DNA from: Cryptosporangium aurantiacum
Lineage (GTDB): Bacteria > Actinomycetota > Actinomycetes > Mycobacteriales > Cryptosporangiaceae
Assembly: GCF_900143005.1 (NCBI RefSeq)
Contig: NZ_FRCS01000009.1
Location: 248,001-312,000 of the forward strand
Length of the DNA stretch: 64,000 nucleotides
Direction: 5' to 3'
Shown: piece by piece, positions 51,049 to 59,586 of the stretch
Layout: each line of letters starts with the position of its first letter
How positions within the stretch are numbered: the first letter of the stretch is position 1
Made by a program: the position numbers and the translations under genes
Notes under the pieces: model-generated
Databases searched by the model: none
Told to the model about the DNA's origin: nothing
What the model saw: only the letters and a program-made list of their open reading frames with translations

Positions 51049-51768
51049 ATGATCACCCTGCGACATGTGACCAAGATGTACGGCGCCAGGGCGGCCGTCG
51101 ACGACCTCACGGTGGACGTCCGCCCCGGCCGGGTGACCGGCTTCCTCGGCCCCAACGGGGCAGGCAAGTCCACCACGATGCGGATCCTGCTCGGCCTCGA
51201 CCGCGCGGACGCCGGTGAGGCGCTGATCAACGGCGTCCGGTACGCCGAGTTGGCGTGGCCGCTGCGGGAGGTCGGTGCGGCGCTCGACGCCCGCAGCTTC
51301 CACCCGGGCCGCACCGCCCGCGCGCACCTGCTCGGGCTGGCGCGGAGCAACCGCATCCCGCTGCGCCGGGTCGACGAGGTGCTGACCGCGGTGGGGCTCG
51401 AGTCCGCCGCCGACCAGCGGGCCGGCCGGTTCTCGCTCGGCATGGGGCAGCGGCTCGGGATCGCCGCCGCGCTGCTCGGCGACCCCGCGGTGCTGGTGTT
51501 CGACGAGCCGGTCAACGGCCTCGACCCGGAGGGGGTGCGGTGGGTCCGCGACCTCGCCCGGTCGCTGGCCGCCGAGGGCCGGACCGTGCTGCTCTCCTCG
51601 CACCTGATGAGCGAGGCCCAGCTGACCGCCGATCACCTGGTGATCCTCGGTCGTGGACGGTTGCTCGCCGATGCCCCGCTGGCCGAGTTCGTCGCGTCCC
51701 ACGCGTCGCTGGAGGACGCTTACCTCGCGCTGACCGCGGACGCGGTGGAGTACGGGGCTGCTCGATGA
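51049..51768 (+). CDS. ABC transporter ATP-binding protein (drug/lantibiotic exporter type)
   Basis: Protein of 239 residues with Walker A LGPNGAGKSTTMRIL, the signature FSLGMGQRLGIAAALLG (MGQ in place of SGG, common in this exporter branch), Walker B VLVFDEPVNGLDPEG and the H-loop LLSSHLMSE. It pairs with the following permease, whose start overlaps its stop (ATGA). Export of an antibiotic or lipid-like compound is likely. Confidence 0.92.
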   Translation: MITLRHVTKMYGARAAVDDLTVDVRPGRVTGFLGPNGAGKSTTMRILLGLDRADAGEALINGVRYAELAWPLREVGAALDARSFHPGRTARAHLLGLARSNRIPLRRVDEVLTAVGLESAADQRAGRFSLGMGQRLGIAAALLGDPAVLVFDEPVNGLDPEGVRWVRDLARSLAAEGRTVLLSSHLMSEAQLTADHLVILGRGRLLADAPLAEFVASHASLEDAYLALTADAVEYGAAR

Positions 51769-52529
51769 GCGCCGCGCTGGCATTCGAGTGGACGAAACTG
51801 CGGACCCTGCGCTCGACGTGGTGGTGCCTGGGCGTCGCGGTGCTGCTCCAGGTGGCATACGCGACGCTGATCGGGCTCGACGCGCGGCTCGACCTGGAGG
51901 ACAGCGGTGGCTCCTCGCCACTGCCGGTCAGCGACGCGGGCCTGCTGTCGGTGCAGTTCGCCCAGTACGCGCTGATCGCCGCCGCGCTGCTCGCCATCAC
52001 CGGCGAGTACTCGACCGGGACGATCGGCGTCTCGCTGCGGGCCGTTCCGGCGCGGGGGCGGCTCCTCGCCGCGAAGGCCGCGGTCGTGGCCGGAGGTGCG
52101 GCGCTGGTCGGCGTCGTGCTCATGCTGGCCGCGGCGCTGGCCGGCGGTCTCGCCGCCGGGTCACCGGCGGTCTGGGGCGTGGGTGACCTGCTCGCCGACG
52201 GCGCGGTCGTCGCCGCGTACGCCGCCGCGATCGCGGTGTTCACGCTCGGGCTCGGCACCGCGCTGCGCAGTGCGGTCGGCGGGCTGACCGCCGTGCTGGT
52301 GGTGGCCGTGGTGCTGCCCACGGTGATCGGCCGGATCGGCATCGACGCGGTGGCCGAGGTCAACGACTACCTGCCGGGGTCCGCCGGCGTCGCGGTGCTG
52401 TACGGCGCGCTGTCCGACGCCGAGACGAGCCAGCCGTTCGGGCCGGGTGTCGGGCTTCTCGTGCTCACCGTCTGGGCTCTCGCTTCGCTGGGCGCCGGGT
52501 ACGCGGTGCTGCGCCGCCGCGACGCCTGA
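51765..52529 (+). CDS. ABC-2 type transporter permease
   Basis: Protein of 254 residues with six predicted membrane helices. It opens with the usual FEWTKLRTLRSTWW and has an ITGEYSTGTIGVSLRAVPARGRLLAAK coupling region in outline. The start overlaps the ATPase stop. It ends before a strong terminator hairpin. Confidence 0.92.
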   Translation: MSAALAFEWTKLRTLRSTWWCLGVAVLLQVAYATLIGLDARLDLEDSGGSSPLPVSDAGLLSVQFAQYALIAAALLAITGEYSTGTIGVSLRAVPARGRLLAAKAAVVAGGAALVGVVLMLAAALAGGLAAGSPAVWGVGDLLADGAVVAAYAAAIAVFTLGLGTALRSAVGGLTAVLVVAVVLPTVIGRIGIDAVAEVNDYLPGSAGVAVLYGALSDAETSQPFGPGVGLLVLTVWALASLGAGYAVLRRRDA

Positions 52530-52538
52530 GCCTCCGTC

Positions 52539-52578
52539 CGTCCGCCGCGCGCACTCCTCGAGGGGCGCGGCGGACGGG
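52539..52578 (+). terminator. Terminator of the ABC exporter operon, 13-bp stem
   Basis: CCGTCCGCCGCGC at 52539-52551 pairs perfectly with GCGCGGCGGACGG at 52566-52578 around a 14-base loop. It starts nine bases after the permease stop. Confidence 0.8.
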
Positions 52579-52673
52579 CGGCACCGGCGTGTCAGGACAC
52601 GGACACTTGCCGGACCTGCGGCGGGGCGTCCAGACAGGATTGCCGGGACCCGCCGCCTCACGTCAGGATCCCC

Positions 52674-53732
52674 GTGTCCAGCGCCGCCACGCTCTCCGGT
52701 CCGGAACCGTCCACCAGCCCGCTCACCGCACGCCGCCGCACCCGCTGGATCGTCGGGATCCTGCTCGCGGTCGTCCTGGTAGTGGCGGCCGTCGTGACCG
52801 TCGTCGTCGTCACCGTCGTCGATGACCCCGACGTGATCTCGCTCCGGATCGCGGACCAGAACTCGGCGTACTCGGTGGCGATCAGCCCGGACAATCGCAC
52901 GCTCGCGCTGGGGATCGGCAACACCCCCGTAGAGCTCTGGGACGCCACGACCGGCACGTCACGGCGCACGCCGCTCACCGGTCTCGACAACGTCGGCGGC
53001 GAGGTGGAGTTCAGCCCCGACGGCACGATCATCGCCGCCGGCGGGGTGCGCACGATCATGCTCTGGGACCCACGAACCGGCGATCCGATCCACCGGATTC
53101 CCGGGCACGCGGAGTACGCGATCACCGACCTCGCGTTCAGCCCGGACGGCCGGATCCTCGCGTCGGCCGGCTACGACCAGACCCTCCGGCTCTGGGACGT
53201 CCGGACCGGCGCCGCGATCGGAACGCCGTTGAGCGGTCACGGTGCGATCGTGGGCTCGGTCACGTTCAGCCCGGACGGACGCACGCTCTACTACACCAGC
53301 GGCCAGGGCGTCGTGCGCTACGACACCGCGACCCGCAGGCAGCTCGGAGCGCCGCTCCAGGACAGCGACGGCGTGACGACGCTCGTGTTCAGCCCGGACG
53401 GGTCGGTTCTGGTCGGCGGCGACAACGACGGCGTCCTGCGCCGGTGGGATCCGGTCACCGGCCTGCTGCGCGGTGAACCGTTCGACACGAAGACCGAGGC
53501 GGTGGTCGCGCTCGCGTTCCCAGCGAAGGGCGACGTCATCGCGGTCGCCGGGTACTTCAAGGTCGGGCTCTGGGACATCGGTACCGCAGAGCAGGTCGGC
53601 GACGACATCACCCGCACCGAGGGCCCGGAGGACGAGGAGGAGTACCACTCGATGGCGATCAGCCCCGACGGCCGCCGGATCGTTGCCTCGACCAGCAGGA
53701 GCGTCGTCCAGATCGTGTCGCTGGAGGACTAG
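52674..53732 (+). CDS. Membrane-anchored WD40-repeat protein
   Basis: Protein of 352 residues. A short cytoplasmic N terminus and one transmembrane helix near residues 25-47 are followed by about seven WD40 blades, marked by repeated FSPDGRILASAGYDQTLRLWD-type units and closing with VQIVSLED. The beta-propeller would face outward. In other actinobacteria such WD40 domains follow kinase domains; here no kinase is attached. The start is GTG 52674. It may bind a partner protein or polymer at the surface. It lies between an exporter and a two-component system. Confidence 0.82.
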   Translation: MSSAATLSGPEPSTSPLTARRRTRWIVGILLAVVLVVAAVVTVVVVTVVDDPDVISLRIADQNSAYSVAISPDNRTLALGIGNTPVELWDATTGTSRRTPLTGLDNVGGEVEFSPDGTIIAAGGVRTIMLWDPRTGDPIHRIPGHAEYAITDLAFSPDGRILASAGYDQTLRLWDVRTGAAIGTPLSGHGAIVGSVTFSPDGRTLYYTSGQGVVRYDTATRRQLGAPLQDSDGVTTLVFSPDGSVLVGGDNDGVLRRWDPVTGLLRGEPFDTKTEAVVALAFPAKGDVIAVAGYFKVGLWDIGTAEQVGDDITRTEGPEDEEEYHSMAISPDGRRIVASTSRSVVQIVSLED

Positions 53733-53769
53733 GGCGGCCTACTCGGCTCCGGGCTACCTCGGCTCCGGG

Positions 53770-54441
53770 CTACTCGGCGGCGGCGAGGCCGGCCTCGTGG
53801 GCGAGCAGCGCGGCCTGCACCCGGTTCTTGACGCCCAGCCGGCTCAGGATCGCGCTGACGTACGCCTTGACCGTGCCCTCGACGAGGAACAGGCGCCGGG
53901 CGATGTCCGCGTTGGACAATCCCGCGCCCACCAGCGACAGCACCTCCCGCTCGCGCTCGGTCAGCTCGGCGATCCGCTCCCGGGCCGCGGCCGCCCGGCC
54001 GGTGCGTCCCGCCGTCCAGGTCGCGATCACCCGGTGAGCGACCTTCGGCGACAGGAACGCGGCGCCCTCGGCGGCGGCGTGCACCCCGGCGAGCAGCTCG
54101 CGAGGGTCGCCGGACTTGAGCAGGAACCCGGCCGCGCCCGCGGTGAGCGCCCGCTCGATGTACTCGTCCTCGCCGAACGTCGTCAGCACGAGCACCGCCA
54201 CCGACGGCACCGCCCGCCGGAGCTCCTCGGCCGCCGAGAGACCGTCCATCAGCGGCATCCGGACGTCGAGCAGGACGACGTCCGGGCGGTGCTTGCGGGC
54301 CGCGTCCACCGCCTCGCGGCCGTCGGCGGCCTCGGCGACCACCTCGATCTGCGGATCGGTGGTCAGGATGGCCCGGACCCCGGCCCGGATCATCGCCTCG
54401 TCGTCGGCCACTACGACCCGGATCAAATTCTGGCCTCCCAT
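53770..54441 (-). CDS. NarL/LuxR-family response regulator
   Basis: Protein of 223 residues. The receiver domain has the acidic pair near residue 13 (VVVADDEAMIRAG), phosphorylation site Asp59 (VVLLDVRMPLMDG) and Lys in GFLLKSGDP. The C-terminal LuxR helix-turn-helix is LTEREREVLSLVGAGLSNADIARRLFLVEGTVKAYVSAIL in outline. The ATG overlaps the kinase stop by one base (TGATG), so the pair is co-translated. Its likely target motif CTGACGAAAGT occurs upstream of its own operon and of the ABC exporter. Confidence 0.92.
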   Translation of the reverse strand: MGGQNLIRVVVADDEAMIRAGVRAILTTDPQIEVVAEAADGREAVDAARKHRPDVVLLDVRMPLMDGLSAAEELRRAVPSVAVLVLTTFGEDEYIERALTAGAAGFLLKSGDPRELLAGVHAAAEGAAFLSPKVAHRVIATWTAGRTGRAAAARERIAELTEREREVLSLVGAGLSNADIARRLFLVEGTVKAYVSAILSRLGVKNRVQAALLAHEAGLAAAE

Positions 54442-56138
54442 CACCCACGGCCTCCTCGTGCTGTTCGTCCCGGGATCAGGTCGATCCCGGCCACTTTTTC
54501 GTCGGCGAAGCAGATCCGGTACACGTCCCGGACCGGCGGAAACAGTTCGCCGCTGACGTTGTAGTACTCGCAGCGCGCGCCGGGCGGCCGGGCGGGCTCG
54601 CTGACGTTCGGCCGCTCGGTCACCTCGAGGTACGGCAGGATGTCGCGGGCCTCGCTCTCGGCCTGCCCGACGTGCAGGCGGGCCGCGTCGAGCGGTGTGA
54701 GCACCGAGCCCCGGGTCTCGACCACGTAGGCCCCGACGACGGTGCCGACCAGCAGGACCGCGGCCGCCGCCGGAACGAGCACGGTGAGGGCCAGGCCCCG
54801 GCGCGTGCGACGCCGGGCCCGCGCGAGCCGCCCGGACGCCTCGGCCGGCGCCTCGCTCACCAGCGCGGCCGCCCGGCTCTCCCGGGCGGCGGCTCGGCTC
54901 GGTGCGGCGTCCGGGGCGGGGGTGAGCGCGGTCGCGGGTTCGCGGGGAACGGTCGCGGTGAGCGTGAACGTGCCGCCCCCCGTGTCGGTGGTGAGTGTTC
55001 CCCCGGCCAGCCGAACCCGCTCCGCGAGCCCGAGTAGCCCGGTGCCGCCGACGGTGCCGGCCCCGGCGCCCCCTGCGGTGGTGCCGATCGCGGGACGTGC
55101 GCCGGCCCGATCGGTCCGGCTGCCGTCCTCCTCGCCGGGCGCGAGCGGGTTCGTCAGGACGACGGTCACGGTCTCCGGGGCGATCGTCAGGCGGCCGGTC
55201 ACCGCGTTCCCCGGTGCGTGCCGGGCCGCGTTGGTCAGTCCCTCCTGCACCACCCGGTACAGCGCCCGGTCCGCGAGCGGCGGCAACCCGCTGTTCGCCT
55301 GCTGCCCGGCGTCCACACCGTTGTTGTTCTGAATGCGCCAGTCGATCACCAGACCCGCGCGTCGCACGCGGTCGACCAGCGTGGTGATCGTCTCGTCGGC
55401 GGGCTGCAGCGGCGCGTCGGCGCCCGCGCGCAGCACGCCGATCACCGTGCGCAGTCGCTCGGTGGCCGCGGCGGCACCGGCGCGGAGCTCCGCCGCGGCC
55501 TCGCGCTGCGCCGGGCCGAGCGACCGGTCGAGCTCCAGCGCTCCGGCCCGCAGAGCGATCAGGCTCAGCTCGTGGCCGAGCGCGTCGTGCATGTCCTCGG
55601 CGATCCGCGTCCGTTCCCGCAGCCGCGCGCGTTCGGCGACCAGCGTCTGGCCGCGTTCCAGCTCCTCGGCGAGCGCCCATCCGCCGACCGCGAGTTCCCG
55701 GCGCTGGCGCAGGTACCGGCCGACCAGCCACGGGAAGATCCCGCAGAACACGATCTCGGCCACGAGGGAGTAGGCGACCCAGGGGTCGGTGCCGACGAGC
55801 GCCGAACGGATCAGCGCGCAGGCCGCCCCGCCTGCGCCGACCGCGGCGAACGTCTGGAGCGCTGAGCGGGGCTGCACCGTGGAGCGTCCGACGAGGAACG
55901 CGAGGCCCGCGAACGGAGCCGCCAGCCAGACGTCGAAGACCAGCAGACCGGCCGCGAGCACCAGGGACGTCAGCGGGGCGATCCGGCGCAGGCCGACCGC
56001 GACCGCGACGACGAGGCTCGCGAGCGCCAGCCAGTTGACGTAGGTGCCGTCGGCGAGGCGCTCTCCGTTCAGCGGCAGCAGCGCGCACAGCACCGCCCAG
56101 AGCAGCACGTCCGCGCCGATTCTTCGCAGCCGGGTCAC
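54441..56138 (-). CDS. DesK-type sensor histidine kinase with an extra C-terminal membrane/exterior domain
   Basis: Protein of about 565 residues. Four or five N-terminal membrane helices are followed by HisKA_3 with phospho-acceptor His184 (EDMHDALGHELSLIALRAG) and an HATPase domain with VVQEGLTNAARHAPGN as N-box and GTGLLGLAERVRLAGG as G-box. Unusually, the chain continues for about 170 residues: an Arg/Ala-rich stretch, a further transmembrane helix (LALTVLVPAAAAVLLVGTVVG) and an outside domain with two cysteines (ARCEYYNVSGELFPP, YRICFADEKVAGIDLIPG). The start is GTG 56138; a longer reading is possible. The extra part may be a sensor or a fused accessory protein. Confidence 0.85.
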   Translation of the reverse strand: MTRLRRIGADVLLWAVLCALLPLNGERLADGTYVNWLALASLVVAVAVGLRRIAPLTSLVLAAGLLVFDVWLAAPFAGLAFLVGRSTVQPRSALQTFAAVGAGGAACALIRSALVGTDPWVAYSLVAEIVFCGIFPWLVGRYLRQRRELAVGGWALAEELERGQTLVAERARLRERTRIAEDMHDALGHELSLIALRAGALELDRSLGPAQREAAAELRAGAAAATERLRTVIGVLRAGADAPLQPADETITTLVDRVRRAGLVIDWRIQNNNGVDAGQQANSGLPPLADRALYRVVQEGLTNAARHAPGNAVTGRLTIAPETVTVVLTNPLAPGEEDGSRTDRAGARPAIGTTAGGAGAGTVGGTGLLGLAERVRLAGGTLTTDTGGGTFTLTATVPREPATALTPAPDAAPSRAAARESRAAALVSEAPAEASGRLARARRRTRRGLALTVLVPAAAAVLLVGTVVGAYVVETRGSVLTPLDAARLHVGQAESEARDILPYLEVTERPNVSEPARPPGARCEYYNVSGELFPPVRDVYRICFADEKVAGIDLIPGRTARGGRG

Positions 56139-56172
56139 GGGGCTGACGGTACCGACGGCGGTCCGGCCCGCC

Positions 56173-56194
56173 CACTGACGAAAGTGACGACAAT
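56173..56194. promoter_or_regulatory. Response-regulator-like motif and -10 element in the kinase / TIM-barrel promoter
   Basis: CACTGACGAAAGTGAC (56173-56188) contains the 11-mer CTGACGAAAGT found also at the ABC exporter promoter. It is 34 bases before the kinase start. On the plus strand it sits directly before GACAAT (56189-56194), a -10-like hexamer six bases before ATG 56201, the position of an activator replacing a -35 element. Confidence 0.5.
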
Positions 56195-56200
56195 GCCCCC

Positions 56201-57136
56201 ATGCGTGCACGCGGAATCAACTACGACACCGGGTTCCTGCCCGGCGCCGCCTCCCGGCCGGAGTTCTCGCCGGACGCGGTCCGGCACGACCTGGGCGTGA
56301 TCGCCCGGAACCTGCACTGCGACGCGGTGCGGATCTCCGGCGGCGACCCCGAACGGCTCCGGGTCGCGGCGGACGCGGCCGCTTCCGAGGGCCTGGAAGT
56401 CTGGTTCGCACCGTTTCCAGTCGATTTATCGACCGACGAGGTGCTGCGGTTGTTCGGCGAGTGCGCCGAACTGGCCGCCGACCTACCGGGCGACGTGGTG
56501 TTCGTCGCCGGGTGCGAGATGAGCGCGTTCTGCCACGGTTTCCTGCCCGGGGCGACGTACGGCGAGCGGCTGGCGACGCTCGCCGCCGCCGACCTGGAGT
56601 GGTGGTCGTCGCTGGGGCCGGTGATCGAGCGCCTCAACGGTTTCCTCGTCGAGGTGGCCGCGACCGTCCGCCGCCGCTTCGACGGGAGGGTCACGTACGC
56701 GGCCGCTCCGTGGGAGTTCATCGACTGGACGCCGTTCGACGTCGTCAGCGTCGACGCGTACCGGGCCGCGTACAACGCCGCCACGTTCCGCGACGAGGTG
56801 CGCGGGCACTTCGCGCACGGCAAGCCGGTCGCGGTCACCGAGTTCGGCACCTGCGCGTACCGCGGCGCGGCCGACCATGGCGGCATGGCCTGGCAACCGC
56901 CACCCGGCGCGGTCCGCGACGAGGACGAGCAGGTGCGGTACTTCACCGAGCTGATGGACGTGTTCGAAGCCGAGGGGGTGGACACCGCGCTGTGGTTCAC
57001 GTTCGCCGGGTTCGCGCACGTCGGTGAGGCGGACCTCGCGTCGTACGGCGTCGTCCGGATGCTGGACGGCTCGCGCTGGGAGCCGAAGGCGGTGTTCGCG
57101 GCGATGGCCGACCGGTACGCGAGACCGGCGTCATAG
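56201..57136 (+). CDS. Glycoside-hydrolase-like TIM-barrel protein, unknown substrate
   Basis: Protein of 311 residues with the beta/alpha pattern of clan-A-like glycosidases: GINYDTGFLPG at the start, CDAVRISGGDPERL, DVVFVAGCEMSAF with a Glu after strand 4, FDVVSVDAYRAAYN, VTEFGTCAYRGAADHGG with a second Glu, and DTALWFTFAGF. The two Glu residues are spaced as acid/base and nucleophile of retaining GH-A enzymes. No signal peptide is visible. Database names for relatives vary, so the reaction is unproven. Likely leaderless mRNA. Confidence 0.7.
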   Translation: MRARGINYDTGFLPGAASRPEFSPDAVRHDLGVIARNLHCDAVRISGGDPERLRVAADAAASEGLEVWFAPFPVDLSTDEVLRLFGECAELAADLPGDVVFVAGCEMSAFCHGFLPGATYGERLATLAAADLEWWSSLGPVIERLNGFLVEVAATVRRRFDGRVTYAAAPWEFIDWTPFDVVSVDAYRAAYNAATFRDEVRGHFAHGKPVAVTEFGTCAYRGAADHGGMAWQPPPGAVRDEDEQVRYFTELMDVFEAEGVDTALWFTFAGFAHVGEADLASYGVVRMLDGSRWEPKAVFAAMADRYARPAS

Positions 57137-57198
57137 CGGGCGGTGCGCGCGGCCGCCCCGCACCCGTTGCCGCCGGTGCCTTTGATGCAATACGACGC

Positions 57199-57969
57199 AT
57201 GCGGTACGCAGCGATCGGTGACAGCTTTACCGAGGGAGTCGGGGATCCACGGCCGGACGGCACCGTCCGGGGCTGGGCCGACCGGGTCGCGGAGGGGCTG
57301 AGCGCGGCGCTCGGGGAGCCCGTGGAGTACGCGAACCTGGCGATCCGGGGACGGCTGCTGCGGCCGATCGTCACCGAGCAGCTCGACGCCGTGCTGGCGC
57401 TGGACCCGCTGCCCGACGTGCTCACGCTCAACGGTGGCGGCAACGACATGCTGCGCCCGGGGGTCCGGCTCGACGACCTGCTCGCGCTCACCGAGAGCGC
57501 GTTTCGCCGGTGCGCGGACGCCGGCGTCCGGGTGGTGGCGCTCAGCGGGGCGGACCCAACCGCCCAGCTGCCGCTGGGACGCGTGGTGCGGCGCCGGGGC
57601 GCCTACCTGACCGCGGGGATCGCCGGCCTCTGCGAGCGGTACGACGTCACGTTCGTCAACGTCTTCGGGGACGCCGAGATCCGGCATCCGCGCTACTGGT
57701 CGACCGACCGGCTGCACCTCGCGGCGGCCGGTCACGAGCGGGTCGCCGGGCTCGTGCTGCACGCACTGGGGCACGGGCCGGCTCCGGCGCCCGCTCCCCC
57801 GGTGCCGCCGGTGCTTCGCTCGTTCGCGACCACGACGCGCTACTACCGCGAGCACGTGCTGCCGTGGGTGAACCGGCGGTTGCACGGGACGTCGTCCGGC
57901 GACCTGCTGGACCCCAAGTACCCGACCTGGCACCCGGTGACGCCGGGCACCGCCACGGCGGCCGACTGA
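57199..57969 (+). CDS. SGNH/GDSL-type esterase
   Basis: Protein of 256 residues with the block I motif AAIGDSFTEG (nucleophile Ser9), block III LNGGGNDML and the catalytic Asp-His pair in TDRLHLAAAGH. No signal peptide, so it is probably cytoplasmic. A C-terminal tail of about 60 residues (PVPPVLRSFATTTRYYREHV) extends beyond the SGNH core. The ATG at 57199 lacks a ribosome site. It is convergent with the MFS gene, with a 16-bp repeat array between them. Confidence 0.88.
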   Translation: MRYAAIGDSFTEGVGDPRPDGTVRGWADRVAEGLSAALGEPVEYANLAIRGRLLRPIVTEQLDAVLALDPLPDVLTLNGGGNDMLRPGVRLDDLLALTESAFRRCADAGVRVVALSGADPTAQLPLGRVVRRRGAYLTAGIAGLCERYDVTFVNVFGDAEIRHPRYWSTDRLHLAAAGHERVAGLVLHALGHGPAPAPAPPVPPVLRSFATTTRYYREHVLPWVNRRLHGTSSGDLLDPKYPTWHPVTPGTATAAD

Positions 57970-58004
57970 CCCCGGCCGCGCGGGTCTTCGCCCGGGATCC
58001 CTCG

Positions 58005-58068
58005 GTCAGCAGGCCGGGAGGTCAGCGGGCCGGGAGGTCAGCGGGCCGGGAGGTCAGCGGGCCGGGAG
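58005..58068 (+). repeat. Four copies of a 16-bp tandem repeat at the end of the MFS gene
   Basis: gtcagcaggccgggag at 58005-58020 is followed by three identical gtcagcgggccgggag copies to 58068 and a partial fifth. The unit is not a multiple of three. The last complete copies cover the final codons of the minus-strand MFS gene, and each copy carries a TGA in one of the frames. Confidence 0.92.
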
Positions 58069-59325
58069 GTCGGTGAGCAGGGCGTCCGGGTTCGCGGGTG
58101 TGCGCACCCTGGCGGCGAGTACGGCGGCCACGAAACACGCCACGGCGCCCACCAGCAGCCCGGCCCTCGGCCCACCCGCGTCGAGAACCCAGCCGGTCAC
58201 CGCGCTGCCGATCGGCGTCGTCCCGAGGTAGACGAACACCCAGAGCGCCAGGATCCGCCCCCGATACGCCGGGGACGAGTGCAGCTGCAGCGTCGTCGAC
58301 GCGAGCGTGACGAACGTGAACCCGGCCGCGCCGGTCGCGAACAGCGTCACGAAGGCCACCGCGAGCGTGGGCGCGGCGGCGGTGGCCGCCAGCGCCAGCC
58401 CGAACACCAGCGCCGCCGCCATCAGGTAGCGGCGACGCGGATGCCGCACCAGCCCCACCCCGAGCGAGCCGAGCACCGAGCCGACGCTCAGCACCGTCGA
58501 CATCGCGCCGTACGTCCCGCCGGAGCCGTGGAACGTCTCCTTGGCCAGCACCGGCAGCACCACACCGAAGTTGAACGCGAGCAGGCCGACGATCGCCATC
58601 ATCGTCAGCGGCAGCCAGAGCTGCTCGCGGCCGCAGGCGTAGTGCAGGGCGTCCCGCAGACCACCTCCGCGCGAGCGTGACACCACGCCGGACAGCGGAC
58701 GGACCACCGCCAGCGCGGCGAGCACCGCCAGGTACGAGACCGCGTTGACCGCGAAACACGGCGTGGTGCCGACCGCGGCGATCAGGACGCCTGCCACGGC
58801 CGGTCCGACGACCCGTGCGCTGTTCATCACGACGCCGTTGAGGCTGACGGCGCTGGCCAGGTCGTCCGGCGGCACCAGCGCGCCGACGAACGCCTGCCGC
58901 GCAGGCGAATCCACGACGCCGACCAGCGCCCCGACGACCGTGATCACGAGAACGACCGGCACCGTCGCGTCCCCGTTCGCGGCCAGCAACCAGAGCACGG
59001 CGGCCAGCAGGCCGAACGTCGCCTGGGTGACGATCAGCAGCCGACGGAGATCGAACCGGTCGGCGAGACCGCCGCCGAACGGGCCGAACAGCAGCGACGG
59101 GATGCCGCCGACCGCCAGCACCAGCCCCAGCGAGGCCGCCGAGCCGGTCAGCTGGAGCACCAGCCAGGCGACCGCGGTCTGCTGGACGAACGTTCCGCTC
59201 GCGGACGCGATCTGGCCGGCGAAGTACCAGCGGAACGGCGTCGATCGCAGTGCCCGGAACGCGCCGTGCGGACGCGCGGGCGCCCCGGCCGCCTCCGGAA
59301 CTACCGTGAGCCCGTCCCGATCCAT
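58054..59325 (-). CDS. MFS transporter (MdtG/enterobactin-exporter EntS-like)
   Basis: Protein of 423 residues with twelve membrane helices. The cytoplasmic loop motif is GGGLADRFDLRRLL after helix 2, and the N terminus FRALRSTPFRWYFAGQIASASGTFVQQTAVAWLVLQLTG in outline is that of the EntS/MFS_3 group of exporters. ATG 59325 is chosen because GGGAGGCGGCGC precedes it; longer readings are unsupported. No regulator is adjacent. The C terminus ends within the 16-bp repeat array. Confidence 0.92.
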   Translation of the reverse strand: MDRDGLTVVPEAAGAPARPHGAFRALRSTPFRWYFAGQIASASGTFVQQTAVAWLVLQLTGSAASLGLVLAVGGIPSLLFGPFGGGLADRFDLRRLLIVTQATFGLLAAVLWLLAANGDATVPVVLVITVVGALVGVVDSPARQAFVGALVPPDDLASAVSLNGVVMNSARVVGPAVAGVLIAAVGTTPCFAVNAVSYLAVLAALAVVRPLSGVVSRSRGGGLRDALHYACGREQLWLPLTMMAIVGLLAFNFGVVLPVLAKETFHGSGGTYGAMSTVLSVGSVLGSLGVGLVRHPRRRYLMAAALVFGLALAATAAAPTLAVAFVTLFATGAAGFTFVTLASTTLQLHSSPAYRGRILALWVFVYLGTTPIGSAVTGWVLDAGGPRAGLLVGAVACFVAAVLAARVRTPANPDALLTDLPAR

Positions 59326-59508
59326 GCGCGCCGCCTCCCGCTGCCGTGTACCGGCACCGACGCTGCCATCGCGCTGCCTCGCCGACATCAGTCGCGCGAC
59401 TGCACCGAATCGTGCGGGGCGACGACCACAGAAAAGCGTCTTCCGTGGGCGGCATTCGCGTGCCACCCTCTCGGGCAAGGTTTTCCACGGGGTTTTCATG
59501 GGGGAACA

Positions 59509-59586
59509 ATGAATTCTAAATCGGACGAACAGATTCGCTTACGACCGCCGGACGCCATTCCGGGCAGAATTCCGGAGCGGGCATGA
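59509..59586 (+). CDS. Putative 25-residue leader peptide coupled to the protease gene
   Basis: ATG 59509 follows GGGGGAAC. The frame encodes 25 residues (MNSKSDEQIRLRPPDAIPGR, then IPERA) and ends in TGA 59584-59586, which overlaps the protease ATG 59583 by four bases (ATGA). The codons used (AAT, TCT, AAA, ATT, TTA) are unusual for this genome, giving a local drop in GC. It could be a small partner or a translational coupler. A chance frame cannot be excluded. Confidence 0.45.
   Translation: MNSKSDEQIRLRPPDAIPGRIPERA

Noticed and set aside
58005-58068. Attachment site or CRISPR-like direct repeats
   Set aside because: Pure head-to-tail copies without spacers, integrase gene or tRNA; a simple tandem repeat explains it.
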